A model generated the notes under the pieces. That model was not told the DNA's origin. It searched no databases and saw only the letters and a list, made by a program, of their open reading frames with translations. Positions 1-11,430 of a stretch of DNA of 64,000 nt are shown in pieces. Origin of the DNA: Varanus komodoensis (lineage: Eukaryota; Chordata; Lepidosauria; Squamata; Varanidae); the NCBI RefSeq assembly GCF_004798865.1, contig NW_025335269.1, positions 12,821,716-12,885,715 on the forward strand, in the 5' to 3' direction. Positions within the stretch are counted from its first letter, which is position 1, and every line of letters starts with the position of its first letter. The position numbers and the translations under genes are program-made.

Positions 1-146
1 GATATAACATGTTGCCTTTAACTCCCAAGGATATTAAAATAGCCAAAAAGCACAAATAAATCCAACTGCAAGGGTGGACAAGGAAAAGGAGAATGAAAAA
101 GAACTGATTCTGCCCAAGTGTTTCCATGCTTAGTTAAGATGCTGAC

Positions 147-348
147 TTATTTATTACATTTACGTCCCTCCCTTCCTGAAAGGAGTTCCAGATAGCATGC
201 GAAAGTCCTCATCTTATCCTCACAACAACCCAGTGAGCAAGGTTACACTGAGACGGACAGACTCCTCCAAGGTCACCCTCTGAGCTTCCAGGCTGAACAA
301 GGATTTGAACTCAGGACTTCTTGCTTCAGCCCACCACGCTATCCTCAC
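147..348 (-). repeat. MIR/CORE-like tRNA-derived SINE, old copy
   Basis: Read on the minus strand this is a tRNA-headed SINE. The plus strand shows the family's marks in reverse order: an AT-rich tail (ttatttatta), then cctcacaacaacccagtgag, then a core with aaggtcacc, then the reverse complement of a B box (ggatttgaactc), and finally the complement of the A-box region (ccaccacgc). The same order recurs in six other copies in this window. It is diverged and non-coding. Edges are good to about 10 bases. Confidence 0.7.
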
Positions 349-1789
349 ATAACTCTGCTACTTTTATAGCTGCCATTGAATTTGCAAATTATTTTAGGAT
401 CTCTCTGCATGTTCAGCTAAGTATCTTGCAGCAGCTTAGGGCTGACACATTTATTTTCCTTTATAGTTGTGCTTCTGCTGGAGCTATAATGACTGCTTGG
501 ATTTAAAACATAATTAGTAATCAGTGATGTAAGTTTTCTTAGTGTTATTTTATATTTATGGGGAGCTTGTGCACTCATCTGCTATAATAACTCCATTGTT
601 AAGTGTCAAAAGCACGCACTCATCTGGCACTATTTTCTGTAAGTGGCGTACAGCAGTCAGGCTAACCCTCACCTCACTGCAATTATTCACCATTTCGTGA
701 ACATTTTTTTAGCAGCGTGCTGCAGCTTTTAATTCGTAGGAGGCTGTGCATTCCCCTTCCCGTGCTCTACAGTTTATATTTCCACACAATAAACTCCATG
801 CCCTTTCCATCCATTATATGTAGACAGGATATAACACACAATTGTCATGAAAAGGGAACTTACAGGAGCATTACACGAAGGCTTAGACCTGGGGTGCTTT
901 CAAATAAGGCTTTTACTGTGCAGTCGCTCTGCCTCATTCAGGCAATTTTATGGGGGTTCAAATGACGTCGTCTCCCACTCACAATCCTCCCATGTTTTCC
1001 CATTGCTTCATCGCTCTGTTCTCTTACCAGAGGAAAAATATGGAATAGTTGCACAATTTCTTCCGAATACAAACACTAGGAACCCTCAGTCTGGAAGCAC
1101 CCCAGCCATCTTGAACCCCAAATGTACCTTTTCAATCTCAAAAAATGAAGAAAGGCAGGGGCAGCTCCATCTGTTCCTTCCACAGTTGTGTCATCCATGC
1201 CTTTCTCTCTCCCATCCTGTGGAAGCTCAAGTGCTACAACAGCTGGGCGAAGGGGCAGTGGAGGATGGGAGGATGAGGGAGGAAATGAGCAAAGGACGCT
1301 GTGGACGACTGCCAGAGCTGGTCCTATCATTAGGCAAAGTGAGACAAGGAGCACCCAGAGTTCTCTGTGCCATACAGCCTGCCTCGTACCTCCTGAACTA
1401 GCCTCCTGCCTTCAGGAAAAGATGTTAGCCCATCACCACTGCTGAAGTAATGGCAATGAAATCAGTAAGAACTGGCAAGGAAATCCATTTTTCTTTATGG
1501 AATGGGTGAAGGGGCATCTCTTTTGCCTGAGACACCAAAAATACCTTGAGCAAACCCTAAGGGGGATTGAAATGCTCTGGTCCACCAGGCCTCAATTTAG
1601 CTTTCCTTCTCTGGGTGAAGCAAAATGGCAAACAGTTCGAGCAACACTGCTGTGAGAACACACAAGGGCATGGCAGTGGAACTTGCTTTCTTGGCAACAG
1701 CACATTTTCTCAGGGTGGATGGAGAGCTCTAGGGCTGACCCAGCTTGGCCAGGGCCTGAGTGACTTGTGAACAGCTACTTATAAGCTTG
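349..1789. other. Unique non-coding DNA
   Basis: No gene or repeat recognised. Open frames at 847-1401 (plus) and 1076-1354 (minus) overlap antisense to each other, have no known motif and look like chance frames. The 360-680 stretch is AT-rich and could be conserved non-coding sequence, but nothing in it proves this. Confidence 0.6.
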
Positions 1790-2335
1790 GTAGGAACCTT
1801 GACTCCTGGTGTAATTGCCCAAGGGGTGTAACACCCAGACATCCTGGCAAACAGAGCAGTCAGTCTTTTGACAGGGACTGGCAGATGTGACCATATAATT
1901 CTGGTCCTGTACCATCGGCACTGGCTACCAACTGAAGTCTGGGCCCAATGTAAAGTGTTAACTCTGACATATAAACCCTTCAACGATTTAGGGTCTGCAT
2001 ATCTGAAGAAACATCCTTTTTCTGTATTCACCTGCCCGAGTCCTAAGCTCTTCCTCCAAGGTTCTTCTTTAGGAGCCCTCCTTGAAGGAAATCAGAAGAG
2101 TGGCTACCTGGAGAAGGGCCTTTCCAGTGCCCCAGCTCTGGAACCTGCTCCCCAATGGAGTGCACTTGGTGCCAAGCCAAAATCTTTTTGCTGGTATTTT
2201 AAGGTTTAATGGCATTTTAATAGTAGGATTTTACTATATGTTTTCATATTGTATTTTAATTGTGTTGCTGTGCTGTGAACCATCTTGAGACCTGCTGGTA
2301 TAGACGGGCTATAAATGTATATTTATAAATACTAA
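1790..2335 (+). repeat. CR1/L3-type LINE, 5'-truncated 3' end (ORF2 C-terminus and 3' UTR)
   Basis: The frame at 1868-2209 contains HWLPTEVWAQCKVLTLTYKP followed by DLGSAYLKK, the C-terminal signature of CR1/L3 ORF2 seen better preserved at 37.7-38.0 kb (VLTYKALNGLGPGYLKE). Downstream a WRRAF-like segment lies in another frame, so frameshifts are present. A short AT-rich 3' UTR ends near aaatactaaataag. The catalytic part of the reverse transcriptase is missing because the copy is 5'-truncated. It cannot encode a working protein. Confidence 0.75.
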
Positions 2336-3565
2336 ATAAGGAACTGGGGACCTTGTTGTCCTGACTGGCAGTGATGTGATTCTGTGCCCTGGTGGGTTGT
2401 GAGGGCAACTGCCTACATGATTGCTGGCCAGGATCAATGGTGGTCTCCTGTGCAATTTCCAACACAGTTCAGTGGAGCCTGAAGGATTCCATCACTGAGC
2501 AACAACTGAGGAGACCTCCATGCCTTTACCAGAAGACATTGGAAGGTAGCAGGAAAGGTCTAGTGTCACATTGACGCATGACTTTTGTGTGGCTAGCAGT
2601 TCCTAGCACGGGCAGGACCCATGTTGAGCATTGATGACTACCTGGCAGCCACAAACCTGCATGGTAATGAAGTTGCAGGCCCCATGCCTCCCTTGTTGTC
2701 CCCCAATAATGGACTGGGCCTTTCTCAGTCATCGCCCGGTAGCGCTTTCAGCAAAGCAGTTCAATGGTTGCCACCAGGGTGAGGACTACTTTGACAGGCA
2801 GTGTAAAAAGGCCCTTGGACTGCATTGGTTGATCTTTAGAAGATACAGAGAAGCTGAGGACAAATTCAGCCCTTATGAACCCTGGACTCCCTTCTCCATG
2901 CGCGCGCACACCTGTCACGTCTTATCACATGCTCTTCACATACCTTTCTTGTACTAGGGATCTGATTTTCTCACATTTGGTATCAACATGGACTGAAACA
3001 GAGGGACAAAGCAGACGTTGCATTAATTCCATATCTAGGAGCTATTCTTGATTTCATTTTTACCCCAGAGCAAATGGAGTCTTGAAGTTAGGAGACTTCT
3101 TAAAATCTGTGTCAAGGACTTTACTCCTGCACTACAGCAAACATTTGAAAACACATACCCAGATGGAGATTTAAAGTAGTAACTGTTTTGATCCACACCA
3201 GGAAATGTATTTAGTTTTGAATCATCCCTCCCAGCTTCCATAAAGTATAATTGTCTACCCCACTGCTCAGAAACATAAATAATATCAAACTAAACAAATA
3301 GAGATACTATCTCTAGGGCCTGGAATGTAAATCCTATTTCCAGTATTCTTTCTTTGTAAGTGTCTTATGAAGGGTTAGCAATACTGGGTTGAGTTGGACT
3401 GTACATTCGTGTCACCATTCCACTGATTATGGCTAAGTTCATCCACATGAAGCCATAACTTATTAAAAACTTTGTGAATGAAACCATTCTTTTGCAAAGC
3501 TATTTTTAGTGAGGTGCCTTTCCAGTCACAGTCAGCAAACAAAGCAAACAACAGTAATAACAAAC
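2336..3565. other. Unique non-coding DNA
   Basis: No recognisable gene or repeat. Short frames at 2631-2957 (plus) and 3035-3241 (minus) have no domain signature and no splice or codon evidence. Confidence 0.55.
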
Positions 3566-3580
3566 GGGGCGGGGGGGGGG
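3566..3580 (+). repeat. Oligo-G tract
   Basis: A run ggggc followed by ten G residues, placed between an A-rich stretch and ctaaaaagc. It is one of several G runs on the plus strand in this window. Confidence 0.9.
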
Positions 3581-3789
3581 GCTAAAAAGCTTTTCTAAAA
3601 CCCGGTTCTAGAAACACATCAGTAGCTGCTTCTTTGATAGCAAAGGGCTCTTTGATGTTTCAGAACCTCTCAGAGTCCAAGATAATAAAAGGGATGAAGC
3701 TCCTTTTCATTCATTTATGCTAAGGTTGTTTCTTCTCTGCAAAAAGAGAAAAGGATCTGACAGTGCAATATTCTCTTCTAAGTATGTCC

Positions 3790-3905
3790 TTCTAACAATC
3801 CAGGCAGTTTAATGACCCTTGACAAATGTGCTGCTACTACCAGCAATTAATGACCAGCTTAATTAATGTCCTGAGGCAAGGTTAATCTAGCATTTCCAAC
3901 CATAC
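3790..3905. other. Candidate conserved non-coding element with homeodomain-type TAAT sites
   Basis: This unique segment holds gcaattaatgaccagc followed by ttaattaatg, giving clustered ATTAAT/TAAT cores of the kind bound by homeodomain factors. No repeat family matches and there is no open frame. The call is inferred from composition only, since conservation cannot be seen in a single genome. Confidence 0.25.
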
Positions 3906-4462
3906 CCAAAACAAAAACACAGTCCATATCCAAAATATTTTAGCAGCTTTGTCTTCTTACACCCATTTCCTTAACTAGGACATAATTCACCCACCCAGAA
4001 TCAGTGGCCTGCAAAGTGTATCTATCCTGGGAAAACTTCATTAAAATGGAAAATAATAATAGACTGGCTGTCTTTGCATGTTACTGTTTTTCTCCCTGGC
4101 AATCTCCCAGAGAATTCATAAAATATCACAGAGAATTAAAGAGGGAAACAGCTTTCCTCCTTTTAAATGAAATTTCTAGTAGTTCAGTTTTCATACCTCA
4201 ATAATTTGCCATATCAGCTGGTGAAAATAAACCATCTGAGTGGATATTTGTATTCATTCCCATATACAGCGTACATCTGGCTTCTGTGCAACACCCCTCA
4301 ACTGTTTCTCCAAGTGTTTTCAAAAGGTAAGACAAATTCACAGTTCGTGCATAACAATAAATCAGGGTTTTGCATTATAAGGATCAGCCACAATGATCCT
4401 GTAGCTCACAGGAACACCATTCCCTTTTGCTTCCTGTTTCAATTAGTTTAATGTTAGATATG

Positions 4463-4567
4463 AACTGTGGTTAATCTTAACTATGGTTTGGTGAACAAGC
4501 CAGCAACTTAAAACATGATGTGAAGCTGGCTTGTTTCAACAAACGTTTGATAAGATTAACCACAGTT
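4463..4567. mobile_element. Short palindromic (foldback) element, MITE-like
   Basis: The left arm (4463-4505) begins aactgtggttaatctta and ends aacaagccagc. The right arm (4525-4567) is its near-perfect reverse complement, beginning gctggcttgtt and ending taagattaaccacagtt. The spacer is about 19 bases. The outer 17 bp and inner 11 bp of the arms match exactly. A related sequence occurs at 39.8-40.1 kb, so this is probably a family of non-autonomous DNA elements. It codes for nothing. Confidence 0.7.
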
Positions 4568-4895
4568 TTTTTGGATTCAGCTGTCATACTGAACCATGCT
4601 TAATCCAAAATGGAAATGGAAGTGTTGAATATTGTCTCAGTCATTCTAGAGGAGAAAGCGTATGAGCTGATTCTCATCTGAATCAGCAAATTATATACTT
4701 GCCACACCCCACACCAATAGCCTTGGGCATAATTTCATTCATTGAGAAAGAACCCTCGGCATCTTCAGGTGGATGCACCCATGCATGGATGTCCCTCATT
4801 GAAGTTTAGCTTGACTTCTGTACTGCTTCTCTTGAAAGTTACCTTGCTTTTGCTAAATGGTATGGCAGCTCTCTCTTGAAGGCTGCTTCATACAT

Positions 4896-5105
4896 GTTTG
4901 TTTGTTTATTTCTAGATTGACAATATACCATTCATTCAAGGTGCCCAAAATTATGTACATTATCCTCCTGATCTCATGTTAATTATGTGCCTTATTCTCC
5001 TTTTACCTTCACAACAAACCTCTCAGCTTAGTCTGAGAGACAGTACCTGGCCCAAATTAATCCAGGTGAGGAATGAGGAAACTGAATACCCTGTGTGACG
5101 GTGAG
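4896..5105 (-). repeat. MIR/CORE-like SINE, eroded copy
   Basis: The plus strand shows an AT-rich tail (gtttgtttgtttattt), then ttcacaacaaacctctcag, ctgagagacagtacctggccca and a gaggaaactgaa region, in the order seen in the better copies at 45.2 and 53.2 kb. The tRNA-related head is mostly lost. It directly precedes an antisense CR1. Confidence 0.55.
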
Positions 5106-5127
5106 TTCATGGGCATGCCTGTCACTT

Positions 5128-5730
5128 AGAATCATGGAATCATAGAATAGTAGAGTTGGAAGGGCCCAAGAAGACCTTGGAGGCCAACCCCCTGCTGTTG
5201 CAGGACAGCATGTTACAACCATCCCGCTCAGATGACTGTCCAGTTTCTTTCTGAATGTCTAGTGGGAAGAGCCCACCACCTCTCCAGGCAGCTGGTTCCA
5301 CTGTTGTATTGCTCTCACAGTGAGGAAGCTTTTCCTGATATCCAGCCTGATATCAACTTGCCGCAACTTGAATTGATTATTTCATGTCCTACACTCTGGC
5401 ATCTTGAGATCTTGACCTTCCTCTTTGTGACAGCCTTTGAGGTACTTATAGAGGGATATCATGTCCCCCCTCAGTCTTCTCTTCTCAAGGCTGTACATGC
5501 CCATTTCTCTCAGTCTCTCCTCATACAGCAGTGTTTCCAAACCCTGGGTCATTTTTGTTGCCCTCCACTGGACCCTTTCTAATTTACCTGCATCTTTCTT
5601 AAATCTTGGTGCCTAGAACTGGACACAGTATTCCAGGTGAGGTCTGAGTAGGGAGGAGTATAGAGGAACTACTACTTCTCATGATTTGGAAGTAATACTT
5701 CTGTTAATGCTTCCCAAAATAGCATGCCAC
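5128..5730 (-). repeat. CR1 LINE 3' end, antisense
   Basis: The plus strand starts with agaatcatggaatcatag, the reverse complement of the ATTCTATG-type repeats that end classical CR1 elements. It continues with agttggaagggccc and the typical CR1 tail phrase around ctgtccagtttctttctgaa, on to ctcatgatttggaagt and cccaaaatagcat. The plus-oriented copy at 20.7-20.96 kb is the same family. Only the 3' part is present (5'-truncated), with no intact open frame. Confidence 0.9.
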
Positions 5731-6489
5731 TTGGTCATCACTTGTCACAAGAGCCTTGTCCCTGCAGAGGGGCCACTGCATGGTATCTTCTGAGCTCCAC
5801 TCCAGTATCCACTTCGCCCACAATGCTATGCAACATTGAGACAGCTCCCAGCTCAGCACCTGCAGTTGTCGGGGCAGAGCTGGAGGGCAGAATCCTGCTT
5901 GCAGCTCCATGCATCACACATGCAAAAAGGGCTCTTGGAAACCAGCCATCAAGTGACTGCTGCATCACACCTGGAATAGAGCACTTTTCGGTGGAAGAAG
6001 TCGATTTGTTCCTCTGTAGGTGAACAAGCACTCGGTCTTTGAGAGATGTGCTATGCTTGTGAGAAACGGGCCTGAAGTCAGATTTAGGCAGGAATCCACT
6101 TCGGACGTGTATATTTTGAAGTGATATGGCCTTCTGACAAATATCAAGAATTTACATCTGGGGAGGAGATTATTAGAAAGCTTTCCCTCAGGCCAAGGTA
6201 ATAGCCCATAATTTTCCCAGGTATACATCCAACAACATAACTAATGATCCAATGTGACTCTCCTTTACTAAGCTACTGTACTCAGAGTTTACATAGGATA
6301 AGTGTTACTTCAGAGTAGGTATCGTGTTGAAGATCTAAAGATGCCCCCCTCTCTGAACACAGTGACAGGAAAAGGGGAGGTCAGGGTCAATCCTACAGAT
6401 GTGTGAGGAATTAGCTACTCTAAATGAATTTACTCAGGTTGCAACTTCTGGACTCAAATTTGCATTTGAACACAGTTGGCAAACAGAGA
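5731..6489. other. Unique non-coding DNA
   Basis: No gene or repeat recognised. Short frames occur on both strands at 5724-6031 and overlap antisense, which argues against coding. Confidence 0.5.
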
Positions 6490-6790
6490 TTTGTATATTT
6501 CTGAGCTTCCTGTGCTTCTCATGAAACAACAAAAAATGTGTCTGACAGCACGTGCACATTTGGAAAGCCTATAAAGAAGGTGTATACATTGCTAAAATAC
6601 ACACAAGTGCACTTCAGTCAATTTGTGCATGTGTCAGAAACATATATGACTATGCATACATTAGGAAAAATTCACATGCATTTCCATACCGATTTTTAAA
6701 ACAAAAACGCAGGCTCTTGTGAATTCAGGATGGAGCAAGCATGGTGTCAAAAAAAAAAAAAAAAAAAAATCTCAGCAAGACGGAGGTTGA
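6490..6790. repeat. Possible AT-rich interspersed repeat with poly-A tract
   Basis: This stretch is rich in TGCATTT/AAATGCA words (ttcacatgcatttccatacc) and contains an A21 run at 6749-6769. Similar words occur at 24.8-25.2, 51.9-52.2 and 61.0-61.4 kb (for example tatggaaatgcatttgc), so a degraded dispersed family is possible. The alignment is weak and the grouping tentative. Confidence 0.3.
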
Positions 6791-7621
6791 CAGATCACCC
6801 ATCCCTAATTAGCCCTTTGTGCCCACCCTGCTTTTCCCACTGGAGATTAGTCCCCCTCCTTGAAGTTTCTATTTGACCTCAGAAAGACCAGAAACTTGAG
6901 GGGCTTTGGGGAAAGGGTTCCTGTTCAAGCACTCTCATTCTGTCCTGAAGTCCTGATCTAGATGGCTGCTTTTTCTGAAGGGGAGAAAATGTCCAGTCCA
7001 GTCTATCTTGCTTCTGTGTGCAGAAAAGCTGCAGGTAAGAATACAGAGTAAGACCACACAGCTGAAACTTCAAACTTTCAAAGCAGGGCAGAGTAGAGAA
7101 AACAGGCAGGCTGCAAGTTAAGTCAACAGGTGCTGCTGCTATTTGAAATCTTGAGTTCTCAAAACACGGGTGGCAGAGGAGTCAAGCGGGAGATGTTTGT
7201 GTGCAAGCATTACTTCAAAATAAATCCAGGTGAAGTGGTGCGGTAAAGATATTATGTGAACAGGCTTCAGGATGCCCAGCTGAAAATCCTCATCTGTAAA
7301 CACCAATACCAATATAGTCTGATTTAGTTCTGAAGTGCTCCATAAATCAAGCAGCCTTAGCCCATGCCCTAAGGAGGTTTAACTTGGCTTTGCATCTTCT
7401 CCTCATATCTCCCCAAATGAGAGCAGACTGCATGTTCTCAGGCTGAAACTGGAGAGTCAAATTGCTCTCAAGCCATTATCTCTGCCCTGAGGGTAATACC
7501 GGCCTTATCCACTTTTGCTGCTGAGGCAATAAAAAGGGAAGAACCACCAAATAAGCTAATGGGAGTGAGCAGGCCTTCGCCACAAACAGACCTAGCAATT
7601 CTTAGGGAAGCAGTATGCCTA
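6791..7621. other. Unique non-coding DNA
   Basis: Nothing recognisable. There is a small minus-strand frame at 6879-7073 without a domain. Confidence 0.5.
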
Positions 7622-7885
7622 GGTGGCCATTTGTCCTACTTTAGGCAGGGAGTCCTCTGTTTCTGTCTGAAGCCATTGGAAAGGCTGTCTGGTCCAAAAG
7701 GAAGACTGGTAAAGATCAAGAACCATGTTAGGAAGGTCAACAGGGTCTTGAAGTTCTCCATCCACTTGCACAGCAGACTGAGTGGGAATATGCGTCGTGG
7801 ACTTCCTCACTGTGGTGAGATGCACTGCATTTCCATTAAATGATCATAATTATGTCTGCATTTGAATTGAAACCTATACATTAGC
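7622..7885 (+). repeat. Unclassified dispersed repeat 'family D', partial copy
   Basis: Matches the copy at 61.7-62.06 kb. Both have a cctctgt...ctgaag head, a block with ctgtctggtccaaaagg / aaagatcaagaaccat, and a tail opening ggtgagatgcactgcatt (7814) versus ggtgagatgccttacatt (61919), followed by a TGCATTT-rich segment. No protein similarity was recognised. It could be a non-autonomous DNA transposon or a LINE tail. The name 'family D' is only a label used here. Confidence 0.45.
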
Positions 7886-8569
7886 ACAGGCAACTGTTAT
7901 ACAAATCACCATTCTGTGTATGATGCATTTCCTTTTTTTTTTTTTGGTGATATATTAGTGGCCACTCTAAGCATTGCACATAGGCAGGGTGGCACTGGAA
8001 TGAGGCTTGATAGCACTCCTGTGGGATGAGAAGCCGATTGCACCCATGCAGATCCCACCAAGTGTTAGGAGTAGCCTGGCAGCAGCTTTCCAGGGTCTCA
8101 AGAAGGTTTTTTGTCCCCACCCCACCTCTGATCTGCACCCCTTCCTGCAGGGTAAGGCAGCTTCAATGGGTTATTGAAGCCAGTTCTCTGCATTTTGCTC
8201 CCCCGGGGCTCCCCCAGTCCTTGGAGGATCCAAGAAATAAAATTGCACCAGCAGATGAAGAGACTAACAGGAACAGGCATGTTTCTTAACTACAGGAACC
8301 AACATCAGGTAGATTGAACCTGCACCCTAAAGATGTCTCTGAGTGTATCCCATCAATTCCCATAGAGAAAACTCAACTGCTGCACTTATTACAGAAAGAG
8401 CAACCTCCTCCTGCTGCCACTGTGAGCCCCCGACTGTGTTGAGAAGGCTGTTGTGGGAGTGAGGGAAAGGTGTGCAATGTGGCCCTGCCACAGAGATGCG
8501 CTTCAAGAAATCCAACCCAAGAAATCATTATAATATATTAAAAGGAGGCTGCCCTCTATCCCAGCCTTC
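7886..8569. other. Unique non-coding DNA with a T13 run
   Basis: Contains an oligo-T run at 7933-7945. Frames on both strands at 8026-8289 overlap antisense and show no domain. No repeat recognised. Confidence 0.5.
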
Positions 8570-8690
8570 CCTTGTGTCTCCCAGATGTTGGAAATTAATT
8601 CCCATCAGCACCAGCCCTCATGGCTAATGGTCAGGAATCCTGAGACTTATACTCCAACTTCTGGAAGCTTGCAGAAGACTGCCCCACACA
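8570..8690. mobile_element. hAT-like palindromic short element
   Basis: The left part ctcccagatgttgg ... attcccatcagc and the right part gtcaggaatcctgagac ... actccaacttctggaagc form an imperfect inverted repeat. It belongs to the class carrying a 'ccagatg-ttggactacaactcccat' motif that is abundant in squamates. Related pieces lie at 17.37, 29.08, 44.35 and 49.05 kb. The superfamily name is from memory. Confidence 0.5.
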
Positions 8691-9360
8691 CTGTCATATG
8701 GGTGGGCACTTTGCTGCCCTATAGATAGCAATGGTTATAAACTCATCAGGGGATAGGGCTCTTCCAAGAAATCTCTGATGCACTTCACTGCAGTTGAACA
8801 TGATGCTGTAAAGCCTGAGCTGAAAGCTTACCTAGCTGGCTCCTGTCCAAAGCACGCAGACAGGACTAAGAGACACCACTTAGGGTGACTGAGAAAGGAC
8901 AGCTCATCAAGAGATCGTGTTGGGGAGGAGAGGGAGAGAGGAGGGTGAACTTTCATGCTGTAACAGCTCATTTGATGAGTGTGCAGGAAGAGGTGGGCTA
9001 TAATTGGCAGCTCCTGACTTTATAAGAGCGTGAGGAGAGAACGTTCCTCTCCATCCACCATGTGATGAACTTTGAAAATGAGGACACTGCTTTAATAATG
9101 AATAAGTCATAAATAACCTCGTCTCCCAACAGCCAGTCTGAAAAAAATCCTAAGAAGAAAGCAGCAGGGAGTTGTAAGAGCATCATTTAATAATAAGATT
9201 TAATTAAACCCACCTTTTTCATGAAGCCTTTGGTACAAAGCACCAGTTCACATGCACATGTAACTGAGTCTGGTTCTTTCAGTGACACTTGCTTGGGCTT
9301 AGCCACGTGTGCTTCCCCAGTGTCTCCCTGTTTCACTTTGCCTACACTTCCCTCCCCTTT
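8691..9360. other. Unique DNA including a conserved-looking AT-rich core near 9150-9235
   Basis: No gene seen. The 9186-9215 segment (taataataagatttaatta) has TAAT-type cores and balanced composition suggestive of conserved non-coding DNA. This is inference only. Confidence 0.3.
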
Positions 9361-9455
9361 CACCACATCAGATTTTAGATTATAGGCTCCTTAGGGTGGG
9401 ACCATTCCTCTTGTATTCTGTGAAGTATCGCACACTTCAGTAGTGTCATATAAAA
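9361..9455 (+). repeat. Possible L2-like LINE 3' end fragment
   Basis: The phrase ttagattataggctcctta followed by gggtgggacc and a tcttgtattctgtgaagt segment resembles the L2-type 3' UTR pattern 'attgtaagctccttggggcagggac...'. A second, similar piece is at 53.9 kb. Short and diverged. Confidence 0.4.
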
Positions 9456-11175
9456 CAACTGCAACCTTCTTAAAATACTCCTGCATCTCAGTTTGGCCAG
9501 CAGTTGCTCCTACCTAGACACATTTAACATTCATGGAAACCTGTTGAAATCAATACATGACTGGACCAAGAAAGTATATGCCAGGCCACGTCACTCCTAC
9601 AAGTCCTCCGAAAATGAAACAATTCTGAAAAAACCACAGTTACTTCAGACCAGTTAACTGTGGCAGCATCGAAGAGAAACTGCATGTATCCTTTCCCTAA
9701 TGGTGCCTGTGGCTGTAGTTGTCCCTTTGAACACAAACAGCACTCCCTAATGCTGAAGGGCACATGGAGCATTCGAACTCACACACCCTTGCATGCTCAC
9801 TGTTATGAGAAAGCGCAGCAGAACCACATCTGCAAGACATGTCCTTTCCTCTGCACTCTCCCTGCTAACAATGGTTTTTGTGGAGGTATAAAGGAACCCT
9901 GCCTGCAAACAGATTTATTCATCTGGACCTCCTCCAAGGGAACAGGACCCCTGACTGGCCAGGGTCCATATGCACATACAGAGCACCTACAGAAAAATTC
10001 ATAGGCTTCTCCATACTTTGGTCAAACCTGTGGCCAATGCGGGGTGGGGCAGGGGCAGTATTTGCCATAGGTGCTTGCATGCTGGAAGCATCTTAAGCAT
10101 ACCGTGACCGCATGAGAGGACTGGGTTATTTGAACACCTCTACCTGCTTTTAAAATTCCATATACCCAGCAGAAACCCATCACCACAAGCTAGTGCTGAC
10201 CAGTGCTGATTCACAGTGTGCCACAGCTGAAGTCTGAACTATATCATGCCACTCTAATGTACAATCCAATGTTTAGGCAACCCTCTCTCTACATACTATT
10301 GGGTTTTTTCTCTAGTAAGTCAGGAACCAGCACTGTAGAACAGAGGATATTTAGCTAAGTAAGTGGGTGCCTCCTCTTCCATCCAGGTATCTTCTCAGCA
10401 CCTTTGCCATTCCCAGCAGCAGCACAGCTGATGAGAAGATACGTTGGCCTTCCATGCCATTTCTCACTTGGATTAATACGGATCAACGTTACTTTGCCTG
10501 ACCACCTACCTGCCTCTCTTTCTCCCTAAGGCTTTGCAGGGGAATAATAGGAAAATAGCTCAAGATGTAAGGCTTTGTGAGATCAGACCAGTTCCGTTAT
10601 ACAGCTGAGACAGCTGTTGGACCTGGTCCAAGGCAAAACAGAAATGTTGGGCCTGTTTCAAGACAAATGCCACCGGTGTGGGCTGGATTTAACTACTGAC
10701 AATTCCAACATTACAAGGATTCATATCACTTCTATTTGCACCATTTGAGGGAGATTAACATAGGAGCTGGCTGTAGGAATGCTATATGGAAGACCTATTT
10801 GAAGACTCATCTGCATGTGCCAAAGCCACACCTAGAGAGCAACTTTTGAACTACCAGCATGTCTGAACTCTGCTTGATGAATGTCGCTTAGATTTCTCTT
10901 TCAAAGTATGATTCCAGCAATTTATCCTGATTCTTTAAGGGACTCACCATGCCTATATGGAAGTCTAGCCTGACTTTTGGAGATCTTGAATCTGATATCT
11001 GGAGAATCTTTGGAACTGTTAAGAAACACAACAGTAAAACTCTGGCATTTGTTGTAAAGAAAAGCGAACATGAAAGGTCAAAGGCAGGGGAGTGGAAAGC
11101 ACTGGACAGTAATTTAGAAATGCCTTCAATGTATAAGACTGAAAATGGAATTCCTTACATTCAAACTCTAGAAAA
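9456..11175. other. Unique non-coding DNA
   Basis: No gene or repeat recognised. Frames at 9524-9772 (minus), 9660-10004 (plus) and 10949-11281 (plus) have no domain signature. The last runs into the LINE tail that follows. Confidence 0.5.
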
Positions 11176-11430
11176 TATTTATTATTTAGTATTTTATTTA
11201 TTTAAAACATGTTTATGCCGCCCCCATCGCAACAAAGCCTCGGGGCGGCTCACAACAGAAACAAAATACATAAATAAATAACAATATAACAATAAAAAAA
11301 TTATTTAAAAACCTCCGGTGCATCTCGGCTAAAAATTTAAAATCCTATAAATACAAATAATTTAACAATTAAAATAAGTTTTAAATAAAAAGGTCTTAGC
11401 CTGGCACCGAAAAACAAATAACTTATAAAA
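11176..11430 (-). repeat. CR1/L3-type LINE 3' UTR, antisense
   Basis: On the plus strand an AT-rich end (attttatttatttaaaaca) precedes tgccgcccccatcgcaac and cctcggggcggctcac, then an A-rich UTR, then aaaggtcttagcctggcacc, the antisense end of ORF2. The same order occurs in the antisense copy at 37.5 kb and, inverted, at 43.2-43.55 kb. Only the extreme 3' end is present. Confidence 0.8.

Noticed and set aside
6749-6769. A21 run as the tail of a processed pseudogene
   Set aside because: The upstream sequence has no coding similarity and no flanking target duplication was seen.
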